From Methyloversatilis universalis EHg5 (GTDB taxonomy: Bacteria > Pseudomonadota > Gammaproteobacteria > Burkholderiales > Rhodocyclaceae), in assembly GCF_000378945.1 (NCBI RefSeq), contig NZ_KB900539.1, positions 2,144,557-2,208,556 on the forward strand: 64,000 nucleotides of DNA, written 5' to 3'. This document shows, piece by piece, positions 47,311 to 54,989 of this stretch (position 1 is the first letter of the stretch; every line of letters starts with the position of its first letter). The notes under the pieces were generated by a model. The model worked only from the letters and a program-made list of their open reading frames with translations, searched no databases and was not told where the DNA came from. The translations under genes and the position numbers were made by a program.

Positions 47311-48825
47311 ATGCGTTACGCCGATCCCGGTCAACCCGGCTCGAAAATCACCTTCAAGCCCCGTTACGACAACTTCATCGGTGGCAAGTGGGTAGCGCCT
47401 GTCGAAGGACAATACTTCGACAACATCTCCCCCGTCACCGGCAAAGTCTTCTGCCAGGCCGCCCGCTCGCAGGCCGCCGACATCGAACTCGCTCTCGACG
47501 CCGCCCACAAGGCACGCGATGGCTGGGCCCGCACCTCACCGGCCGCCCGTTCCGCCGTCCTCCTCAAGATCGCCGACCGCCTCGAAGCAAACCTCGAGCT
47601 GCTGGCTGTCGCCGAAACCTGGGACAACGGCAAGCCCATCCGTGAAACCCTGGCTGCCGACATCCCGCTCGCCATCGACCACTTCCGTTACTACGCCGGC
47701 TGCATCCGCGCCCAGGAAGGTTCGCTGTCCGAAATCGACGACGACACCGTCGCCTACCACTTCCACGAGCCGCTGGGCGTTGTCGGCCAGATCATCCCGT
47801 GGAACTTCCCGATCCTGATGGCTGCGTGGAAGCTGGCTCCCGCACTCGCCGCCGGCAACTGCATCGTGCTGAAGCCCGCCGAGCAGACCCCGACCTCGAT
47901 CATGGTGCTGGCCGAACTGATCGCCGACCTGCTGCCGCCGGGCGTGCTGAACATCGTCAACGGCTTCGGCATCGAAGCCGGCAAGCCGCTGGCCACCAGC
48001 CCGCGCATCGCCAAGATCGCCTTCACCGGCGAAACTACGACCGGCCGCCTCATCCTGCAATATGCTTCCCAGAACATAATCCCGTCGACCGTGGAACTGG
48101 GCGGCAAGTCGCCGAACATCTTCTTCGACGACATCATGGACCAGGACGACGACTTCTTCGACAAGACGCTCGAAGGCTTCGCCATGTTCGCGCTGAACCA
48201 GGGTGAAGTCTGCACCTGCCCGAGCCGTGCGCTGGTGCAGGAATCGATCGCCGACAAGTTCATCGAACGCGCCATCGCCCGCGTCGCCAAGGTGCGCGGC
48301 GGCCACCCGCTGGACACCGACACCATGATCGGCGCCCAGGCCAGCTCGGATCAGGCAGAGAAGATCCTGTCCTACATCGACATCGGCCGCAAGGAAGGCG
48401 CCGAGGTGCTGATCGGTGGCGCCAAGCGTGCCGAATCGGAAACCGCCGGCTACTACATTCAGCCGACGGTCCTGAAGGGCCACAACAAGATGCGCATCTT
48501 CCAGGAAGAAATCTTCGGCCCGGTGCTCGCGCTGACCACCTTCAAGGACGAAGCCGACGCACTGGCGATCGCCAACGACACCATGTTCGGCCTCGGCGCC
48601 GGCGTGTGGTCGCGTTCGGTGCATCGCACCTACCGTTTCGGCCGCAACATCCAGGCCGGCCGCGTATGGACCAACTGCTACCACCTGTACCCGGCTCACG
48701 CCGCGTTCGGTGGCTACAAGCAGTCGGGCATCGGTCGTGAAACCCACAAGATGATGCTGGATCACTACCAGCAGACCAAGAACCTGCTGGTGAGCTACTC
48801 GCCGAAGGCGCTGGGCTTCTTCTGA
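47311..48825 (+). CDS. exaC: NAD-dependent (acet)aldehyde dehydrogenase, ExaC/AcoD type
   Basis: Cytoplasmic aldehyde dehydrogenase of 504 residues, closely resembling ExaC of Pseudomonas ethanol metabolism from the first residues ([20 protein letters not shown]). The catalytic Cys is in [15 protein letters not shown] (Cys301, with a second Cys at 303), the general-base Glu in [13 protein letters not shown], and cofactor contacts in [23 protein letters not shown] (47295-47305 region) is a strong ribosome-binding site. It is followed by an intrinsic terminator and then the DUF779 gene. Confidence 0.93.
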   Translation: MRYADPGQPGSKITFKPRYDNFIGGKWVAPVEGQYFDNISPVTGKVFCQAARSQAADIELALDAAHKARDGWARTSPAARSAVLLKIADRLEANLELLAVAETWDNGKPIRETLAADIPLAIDHFRYYAGCIRAQEGSLSEIDDDTVAYHFHEPLGVVGQIIPWNFPILMAAWKLAPALAAGNCIVLKPAEQTPTSIMVLAELIADLLPPGVLNIVNGFGIEAGKPLATSPRIAKIAFTGETTTGRLILQYASQNIIPSTVELGGKSPNIFFDDIMDQDDDFFDKTLEGFAMFALNQGEVCTCPSRALVQESIADKFIERAIARVAKVRGGHPLDTDTMIGAQASSDQAEKILSYIDIGRKEGAEVLIGGAKRAESETAGYYIQPTVLKGHNKMRIFQEEIFGPVLALTTFKDEADALAIANDTMFGLGAGVWSRSVHRTYRFGRNIQAGRVWTNCYHLYPAHAAFGGYKQSGIGRETHKMMLDHYQQTKNLLVSYSPKALGFF

Positions 48826-48838
48826 TGCAGTGGTAATG

Positions 48839-48866
48839 AAAAGGGGCGCTGCGGCGCCCCTTTTTT
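48839..48866 (+). terminator. intrinsic terminator after the aldehyde dehydrogenase
   Basis: GGGGCGC (48843-48849) pairs with GCGCCCC (48854-48860) around TGCG, flanked by A residues on the left and six T on the right. It starts 13 bases after the stop codon and would separate the dehydrogenase from the DUF779 gene. Confidence 0.92.
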
Positions 48867-48891
48867 CGTCCACCATGCGCTCACTGGCAGG

Positions 48892-48966
48892 AGTGGTCTT
48901 CTGACCGCGGCGGCAAACGAAGCGCCGGCGCAACATGACCGGCCTTGTCGCGGTCAGAAGACCGCT
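48892..48966. promoter_or_regulatory. 18-bp inverted repeat upstream of the DUF779 gene
   Basis: AGTGGTCTTCTGACCGCG (48892-48909) and CGCGGTCAGAAGACCGCT (48949-48966) are inverted copies matching at 17 of 18 positions, 39 bases apart, ending 110 bases before the start codon. They could be paired operator sites for the GAF regulator or a long RNA hairpin. No similar motif was found before the dehydrogenase gene. Confidence 0.5.
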
Positions 48967-49076
48967 CATGCAGGACATCGGGACTGCCGCAACGGATCGA
49001 CGCACCCCGACGCCTGAAACCATTCACAGAACAATACGATCATCATCCGTACCCGACCCACGCAGGAGGAGAACCC

Positions 49077-49466
49077 ATGGTCACCCGCGTCACCGCCACC
49101 CCCGAAGCGCTCGAATGGATCGCCCGGCTCGCCAAGAAGCACGGTCCGCTGCTCTTCCATCAATCCGGCGGATGCTGCGACGGCAGCGCCCCGATGTGCT
49201 ACCCGCGCAATGAATTCAAGCTCGGCAGCTCGGACTACATACTCGGCGAGATCGGCGGCATGCCCTTCTGCATGAGCGTGCCCCAGTTCGAGTACTGGCA
49301 GCACACCCACCTCATCATCGACGTCGTGCCGGGCCGAGGCTCCGGCTTCTCGATCGAATCGCCGGAAGGCGTCCGTTTCCTCACCCGCTCGCGTCTGTAC
49401 GAGCCGGACGAAGAGGCCGAACTCGAAAAGCTCGGCCTCCCGCCCCGCGGCGACACGCTGGACTGA
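49077..49466 (+). CDS. DUF779 family protein
   Basis: A 129-residue protein of the DUF779 family, whose genes habitually lie next to ExaC/AldB-type aldehyde dehydrogenases. The Cys-rich signature LLFHQSGGCCDGSAPMCYP lies at about residues 25-43, followed by GEIGGMPFCMSVPQFEYW. The clustered Cys residues could bind metal or an aldehyde, but function is not established. AGGAGGA at 49064-49070 sets the start at 49077. It sits behind its own putative regulatory repeat, separated from the dehydrogenase by a terminator. Confidence 0.88.
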   Translation: MVTRVTATPEALEWIARLAKKHGPLLFHQSGGCCDGSAPMCYPRNEFKLGSSDYILGEIGGMPFCMSVPQFEYWQHTHLIIDVVPGRGSGFSIESPEGVRFLTRSRLYEPDEEAELEKLGLPPRGDTLD

Positions 49467-49550
49467 TCTCCGCGGCTGTTGCGCCCGCGATCAGCCCGCC
49501 AGGGCTGATCGCGACATCCCCTCTCCACCACGGGCGCAGAGCCCACCCGT

Positions 49551-50051
49551 GCAACCGCCCCATCGTGGCGAGGCGCCACTCCCACAACACCGAAACTGCT
49601 TTCGCCTGTCTGTAGGCACAGCCTTACCGGCGCCTGAGCACGCGCACCGGCCTGGTGGGAGCGGCGCCCTCGCCGCGATACGGCCTCAAGCGCCCGCCAC
49701 CTCCGTGCAACCGCCCATCGTGACGAGGCGCCACTCCCACACCACCGAAACCGCTTTCGCCTGACTGTAGGCACAGCCTTACCGGCGCCTGAGCACGCGC
49801 ACCGGCCTGATGGGAGCGGCGCCCCCGCCGCGATACGGCCTCACGCGCCTGCCATCTCCGTGCAACCGCCCATCGTGACGAGGCGCCACTCCCACACCAC
49901 CGAAACCGCTCTCGCCTGACTGTACGCGCAGCCTTACCGGCGCCTGTGCATGCGCACCGGCCTGGTGGGAGCGGCGCCCCCGCCGCGATACGGCCTCACG
50001 CGCCCGCCATCTCCGTGCAACCGCCCCATCGCGGCGAGGCGCCTCACTCAC
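49551..50051. repeat. tandem array of about 155-base units built from REP pairs
   Basis: Units begin at 49551, 49707, 49862 and 50017 (last partial), spaced 156, 155 and 155 bases. Each has a reverse REP (49562-49585, 49717-49740, 49872-49895, 50028-50051 degenerate), a spacer with CAGCCTTACCGGCGCCTG, and a forward REP (49655-49679, 49810-49834, 49965-49989). Units differ by a few substitutions. The whole interval 49467-50068 has no gene. Confidence 0.92.
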
Positions 50052-50068
50052 GAAACCGCAATCGCGAC

Positions 50069-51391
50069 TCAGGCAAAGGTGTCGTCGAACAGACGGGCGG
50101 CCCACTTCATCATGTGCTCGTAGTTCTCCTTGCTGCGCGCGGGCGCTTCTCCGAACGACGCATCCACCCGCTTCATCAGACCGGTGGCCGGATCGTAGGC
50201 GAACACCGCGTTCAGCCACGATGCCGTGTCATAGGTGATCGGGCTGAAACAGGCCGAATTCGCCACCACGCTCTGCATGCGTACCGCGTCATCCACCGGC
50301 CAGCCATTCACCATGCGCACGATGGCGTCGGCGCAGATCTTGGCTTCGGAGTTCGCGATATGCCCCGCCTTCGGCAGGCCGGTGCCCTGCGCGTCGCCGA
50401 TCACATGAATGCGCGCTGCCGCGGTCGATTCGTAGGTGAGCGGATTCACCCCGGCCCAGCGGCCATTCACGTTCACCACGCCCAGATCGTGCGCGAGCCG
50501 GGCTGCGGTGTTGCGCGGAATCACGTTCAGCACGTCGGCAGTCCAGGCGATCTCGCCGCCCACGCCATCACTCACCCAGGCTTTACGGCGCGCGCCCTCG
50601 AAGCTCACGCGGGTCACCGTCGCATTCGGCACGTATTCCAGCCGGCCGGCGTACAGCGTGGTGAATGCGTTGCGGAACATGAGCGGCTCGGCCTGGATGT
50701 CGGCATTCGCGTCCAGCACCACCAGCTTCGACTTCGGCTTCTTCCGCTTCAGGAAATCGGCGATCACGCAGGCGCGCTCGTACGGCCCGGGCGGGCAGCG
50801 GTAAGGCGCTTTCGGAATGCTCATCACCACGGTGCCACCGTCTGCCATCGCATTCAGCTGGTCGCGCAGCGACTGGGTCTGCGCGCCCGCCAGCCAGGCG
50901 TGCGGCACCCGCATCTGCTGCTCTGGCGTATCCAGCCCCGGTACCGGGTCAAAGCCAATACCCGGCGCGATCACCAGACGGTCGAAATCGAGCGCGATGC
51001 CGCTGGCCAGATCCAGCTTGCCGGCCACCGGATCGGCCGCCACCGCGCGGTCGGCCACCACCTCGATGCCGTATCGCTGCTTGAGCCTGTCGTAGCCAAA
51101 ACCCAGGCTCGCCAGCTTTACCCGGTCATTCAGCACCAGATTGCTCAGGATGCACGAGACATGTCGTGCGTTCGGCTCGACCAGCGTCACCGACACGCCT
51201 GCGCCGCCCCACTGCGCGATGTACTTCGCCGCGGTCGCGCCGCCGAAGCCACCGCCCACCACGACCACGCGCGCCGCCGCCGCGCGGGCCGGCCGGGCCG
51301 CGCCCATCGTTGCCAGCACCGACGCACTGCCCAGCATGCCCAGAAAGCCGCGACGGTTCAGCGGCTGCTTCAGAATGGTTTCGAAACTCAT
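50069..51391 (-). CDS. fccB: flavocytochrome c sulfide dehydrogenase, flavoprotein subunit
   Basis: Periplasmic FAD protein of 440 residues oxidising sulfide and passing electrons to the cytochrome subunit. A twin-arginine signal (NRRGFLGMLGSASVLATMG, about 12-38) precedes the FAD loop ARVVVVGGGFGGATAAKYI. Redox-region Cys are in RHVSCILSN and further on in APYRCPPGPYERACVIADFL. The C-terminal FCSD-type domain starts near ACFSPITYDTASW. It lies 12 bases after fccA. Confidence 0.9.
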   Translation of the reverse strand: MSFETILKQPLNRRGFLGMLGSASVLATMGAARPARAAAARVVVVGGGFGGATAAKYIAQWGGAGVSVTLVEPNARHVSCILSNLVLNDRVKLASLGFGYDRLKQRYGIEVVADRAVAADPVAGKLDLASGIALDFDRLVIAPGIGFDPVPGLDTPEQQMRVPHAWLAGAQTQSLRDQLNAMADGGTVVMSIPKAPYRCPPGPYERACVIADFLKRKKPKSKLVVLDANADIQAEPLMFRNAFTTLYAGRLEYVPNATVTRVSFEGARRKAWVSDGVGGEIAWTADVLNVIPRNTAARLAHDLGVVNVNGRWAGVNPLTYESTAAARIHVIGDAQGTGLPKAGHIANSEAKICADAIVRMVNGWPVDDAVRMQSVVANSACFSPITYDTASWLNAVFAYDPATGLMKRVDASFGEAPARSKENYEHMMKWAARLFDDTFA

Positions 51392-51403
51392 GTCAGTGCC
51401 CTC

Positions 51404-51895
51404 TCAGCTCGATTTGCGTACGGTGGTCTTCTTCGCGGCAGGCTTTTTCGCCGCCGCTTTCGCAACCACCTTGCTGCTGGCCACCTTCACCTCGGGCTTG
51501 CTGCTCCGGTCCTTTGAATCTTCCGTTTTCCTGGGCGTGACCGTGCTGCCACCGGGCAGCGTCGGCCCACGTGTTCCGCTGCGCGGCGCGTAGGTCGCAA
51601 ACCACTGGGCAAGGCGCTGGATCTGGTCGTCGGTATAGCCGCGCGCCTGCATGTGCATGATGTCGAGCTCCTTGCTCGACACCCGCATCTCGGTCAGCTC
51701 ATCAACGATTTCGGCCGCGCTCTCGCCATTCAGCCGCTCGAAACCGCCGGTGCCATTCGGGTCCGCCGCGTGGCAGCCCAGACACTGCGACGCCAGCAAG
51801 CGGTCGTCCTCTGTCGTCGCGCCCGCCACCGCTGCCGATGCCATCAGCCCGGCAGCCAGCGCCAGCCGTACAAACGTGCTCTTCAGGTCAGTCAT
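51404..51895 (-). CDS. fccA: flavocytochrome c, monohaem cytochrome subunit with lysine-rich tail
   Basis: Periplasmic cytochrome c of 163 residues. A Sec signal (about 1-26, cleavage near AVAGA-TTE) is followed by the haem motif CLGCH (Cys38, Cys41, His42). The distal Met is probably in the MHMQARGYTDDQI region, and the fold ends in IQRLAQWFATY. Beyond residue 108 comes an unusual 55-residue tail rich in Lys, Ala, Ser and Pro (e.g. VVAKAAAKKPAAKKTTVRK). It is the first gene of the fccAB pair. Confidence 0.88.
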   Translation of the reverse strand: MTDLKSTFVRLALAAGLMASAAVAGATTEDDRLLASQCLGCHAADPNGTGGFERLNGESAAEIVDELTEMRVSSKELDIMHMQARGYTDDQIQRLAQWFATYAPRSGTRGPTLPGGSTVTPRKTEDSKDRSSKPEVKVASSKVVAKAAAKKPAAKKTTVRKSS

Positions 51896-52160
51896 GGGAA
51901 TCCTCCCTCGTCGATAACGAGGAAAATATTCCCACGCATAATGACCCCATTCGTTAACGGGGCATTACCACAGGGATTAAATGATGTTCATCCGGAAGAC
52001 AGGATGGCCGGGCACAGCACCGCGGCTGCGCCGAAGGCTCCTTTTGTCACGGTGCCGAGCAGCCCCGCACGCCGCTCGGCGCCGCAGACGTGAAAGCCGC
52101 CCAGAACAAAGCGGCTCCGACCCCGACATGCCAGCTCAGTCCGCGCTGGCAGCGGAGCAC

Positions 52161-52634
52161 TTACGCAGCGCCCAGACCTGCCGCATCCGCGAAATACGCC
52201 TTGGTGTAAGCATGCACATCCGCATGCGCAAGCAATTCATCCACCGCGAACCAGCGCAGCGCATCGTGCTGCTCATCCGGCGCCAGCACCACGTCGGCCG
52301 CCACATCCAGGTTGTGAGGCAGCACCACGTAATGTGTGCCCACGCCCTCCACCCCGGCGAAGTTGTCGTCGTACAGATGCTCGAACACACCCGTACTGCG
52401 CCACCCGCTTACCGGCACCGCCTCACCCAGCTCACGCCGCACGATGCGCACCAGTGCATCCGCCATCCGCTCGCCTTTCAGGATGCGTCCGCCGGGCACG
52501 AACCAGAAGCCCTGCGCCGGGCGGTTGCGGCGATAGCCCAGCAGCACCGCGCCGTCGGGGCGACGGGCGATGAGGTCGATGGAAACGAGTGGCGCAGAGC
52601 GCACCACCTCGATCAACACTTCCTTGGGGAGCAT
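52161..52634 (-). CDS. gmm: Nudix hydrolase, GDP-mannose mannosyl hydrolase type
   Basis: A 157-residue Nudix protein that by family hydrolyses GDP-mannose or GDP-glucose to GDP and sugar. It has PLVSIDLIARRPDGAVLLG, the Gmm-type variant Nudix box (GGRILKGERMADALVRIVRR, then ELG) rather than the standard GX5E box, and NRPAQGFWFVPGG. Its place among polysaccharide genes supports a role in nucleotide-sugar balance. Confidence 0.87.
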   Translation of the reverse strand: MLPKEVLIEVVRSAPLVSIDLIARRPDGAVLLGYRRNRPAQGFWFVPGGRILKGERMADALVRIVRRELGEAVPVSGWRSTGVFEHLYDDNFAGVEGVGTHYVVLPHNLDVAADVVLAPDEQHDALRWFAVDELLAHADVHAYTKAYFADAAGLGAA

Positions 52635-53237
52635 GTGAACCCATCCTGCATTCAGTAAAACAAGAAAAGCGCCCCAGCCGAAACGGAAAGCACGAAAGCT
52701 GATCCGTTGCCGCAGCCAAGCCCCACCGGTAAGAGTGGCGCCCCCGCCGCGATGAGACGCCCGTCAGCCGCCTACGGTAACCCGCAGCCGCCAAGCCCGA
52801 GCGCGCCCAGCATGAGAATCGGAGCAGCCTCGCCGCAGGCAAGCCCCTTGCCTTCCGCCCCGGCCGTAGGGTGTGCAAGCCACAAGCCTGCGCACGCGGA
52901 CCGAACTCCGCGCAAGGTCTCGGCTGCATGCCGGCGCAGGTGCCCCCCGCGGACCGCCCGCCCGTCACAACGGACTTACCCGAACACCTCGCCCTCATCC
53001 AGCAGCTTGCTCGCACCGTTCTTGGCCGACAAGGCTGTAGGGTGTGCAGGCCACTGGCCTGCGCACGCAGATCGCGCTCCGCGCAAAGCCGCACTGGCCA
53101 GCCAGAACTGGCCGGTGGTTCTCGCCAACAAGTTCCACGTCGTATCACTGGCTGAAGGTGGGCAACGAGAGCGCCATCGCCGCGTCGTTCCACTTACCCT
53201 GCGCCCCGGGGGCGCCCCGATGTGACCGCTCGACGAC
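52635..53237. repeat. gene-free region with a REP remnant and a 51-base direct repeat
   Basis: A degenerate forward REP lies at 52731-52753. A second, different element occurs twice in direct orientation at 52866-52916 and 53037-53087 (period 171, about 42 of 51 positions equal). Its core forms an 11-bp hairpin, clear in copy two: GTGTGCAGGCC (53042-53052) with GGCCTGCGCAC (53056-53066). No convincing gene was found on either strand. Confidence 0.7.
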
Positions 53238-54518
53238 TTACAGCCGCCAGCTGCGCGCACCGGCCGCAGTAATGTCTTCGGTCGGAAACATGCTCTTCAC
53301 GTCGACGAACAATCCACCAGATTCCAGCTTGCCCAGCAAATGATCAAGGCCAGCCTGCCTGAACTCGGTGTGTGCCACCGCGGCAACGATGGCCGAAGCC
53401 TTCGGTAGCGCATCCCAAGACACGAGCTTCACGCCGTACTCGTGCTCGCACTCATCGCTCTCGGCGACCGGATCATGAACCCAGACCTTCACGCCATAGC
53501 TTTCAAGCTCGCGCACCACATCGATCACCTTGCTGTTGCGCAAGTCCGGGCAGTTCTCCTTGAACGTCATGCCCAGCACGATCACATTCGAACCACGAAT
53601 CTGCGCGCCACCCGCGATCATTTCCTTGATCGTCTGCTCCGCGATGAACTTGCCCATGCCATCGTTGATGCGTCGGCCAGCGAGAATCACCTGGGGGTGA
53701 TAACCCAACATTTCCGCCTTATGCGTCAAGTAGTAGGGATCAACGCCGATGCAATGGCCTCCCACCAGACCCGGACGGAAGGGCAAGAAATTCCACTTGC
53801 TGCCTGCAGCCTTCAGCACCTCTTCAGTGTCGATGCCGATGCGATGAAAAATCACCGCCAGTTCGTTCATCAGCGCAATGTTCAGGTCGCGCTGCGTGTT
53901 CTCGATCACCTTGGCGGCCTCGGCAACCTTGATGCTGCTGGCCTCGCACAGCCCGGCAGTGATCACCTGACCATACACTGCCTTCACACGCGCCAAGGTC
54001 TCGGGCGTATCGCCCGACACGACCTTCACGATCTTGGTGACGGTGCGCTCCTTATCACCCGGGTTGATGCGCTCGGGGCTGTAGCCGACGAAGAAATCCT
54101 GCTTCCACTTCAAGCCCGACTCACGCTCCAGAATGGGAATGCACACCTCCTCTGTCGCACCAGGGTACACCGTGGACTCATACACCACCGTTGCGCCACG
54201 CTTCATGTGACGCCCCACGCTCTCGGAGCTCTTCACCAGTGGTGTGAAGTCCGGCTGGTGAGCATCATCCACCGGCGTCGGTACCGCCACCACGATGAAA
54301 TCAGCCTCCCCGATCACCGACGGGTCAGTCGAACAGCTCAGATGAACCGCTGCCGCCAAATCTTCTGACGACACCTCACCTGTGGGATCGATGTTGCGGC
54401 CATAAGCCTCAACCTTCTCAGCTGAAAGATCGAAGCCGAGCGTCTTCATCTTCTTGCCGAACTCGACGGCCAGCGGCAAGCCGACATAGCCCAGTCCGAC
54501 AACAGCAACAATGGCCAT
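53238..54518 (-). CDS. tviB: nucleotide-sugar dehydrogenase, TviB/WbpO type (UDP-GlcNAc or UDP-GalNAc 6-dehydrogenase)
   Basis: UDP-sugar dehydrogenase of 426 residues distinct from Ugd. It starts MAIVAVVGLGYVGLPLAVEF, has GYSPERINPGDKERTVTKIV, the catalytic Cys in GGHCIGVDPYYLTHKA, and GMTFKENCPDLRNSKVIDVV. These features match the VipA/TviB group that makes UDP-N-acetyl-hexosaminuronic acids. The exact amino sugar is not readable. It is at the start of the polysaccharide locus, transcribed leftward from an AT-rich promoter region. Confidence 0.9.
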   Translation of the reverse strand: MAIVAVVGLGYVGLPLAVEFGKKMKTLGFDLSAEKVEAYGRNIDPTGEVSSEDLAAAVHLSCSTDPSVIGEADFIVVAVPTPVDDAHQPDFTPLVKSSESVGRHMKRGATVVYESTVYPGATEEVCIPILERESGLKWKQDFFVGYSPERINPGDKERTVTKIVKVVSGDTPETLARVKAVYGQVITAGLCEASSIKVAEAAKVIENTQRDLNIALMNELAVIFHRIGIDTEEVLKAAGSKWNFLPFRPGLVGGHCIGVDPYYLTHKAEMLGYHPQVILAGRRINDGMGKFIAEQTIKEMIAGGAQIRGSNVIVLGMTFKENCPDLRNSKVIDVVRELESYGVKVWVHDPVAESDECEHEYGVKLVSWDALPKASAIVAAVAHTEFRQAGLDHLLGKLESGGLFVDVKSMFPTEDITAAGARSWRL

Positions 54519-54989
54519 CAGTTCACTCCTAAAGTTCTTCCATCCGAAGCACAGGAAACACCATACACTGCAAGTATTACATCAAGAAAAACGATTCAAA
54601 ACATTGATTAATATGGAACTTAGCCATCATTCTAGAATGGGCGCCACAAGAAAACGAAAGTCAGGGACGCGTGACCTACCTCACTCTCCAGACGAGGATC
54701 AACAGCAACCGGAGCTGTGTCCTTTACATAAATTCGCAACAGTACATTTCACTCTTGCCCGATGCGAAAGTCCTCCTAGCGAATGCCCCCCTGCAATTAC
54801 AAAGGATTCCCGTCGATAGAGCCGCCTCGAAACCACCCGCGAGGGCATCCGTCCCACCTAAAGTCGTTTGCTCACACGGCGATATTCCCCTGACACGCCA
54901 CTTGCACGCTTGGCCTACCTCGCTGCACGTACGAGAGCAGCAGCCGATTCTCATCTGTAGCAACAGGACTTAGGTACGACATTCTTATC
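54519..54989. other. 471-base AT-rich intergenic region
   Basis: Lies between divergently transcribed tviB and the beta-helix gene and presumably holds both promoters. Composition is more AT-rich than its surroundings. Short open frames here show no family motif or good ribosome-binding site. Confidence 0.5.

Noticed and set aside
49551-50051. Possible CRISPR-like array
   Set aside because: The periodic units are 155 bases of nearly identical sequence made of REP pairs, with no short repeat/unique spacer pattern and no cas genes.
54511-54973. Two short plus-strand frames between tviB and the beta-helix gene
   Set aside because: They lie in the AT-rich divergent promoter region and lack motifs or convincing starts.
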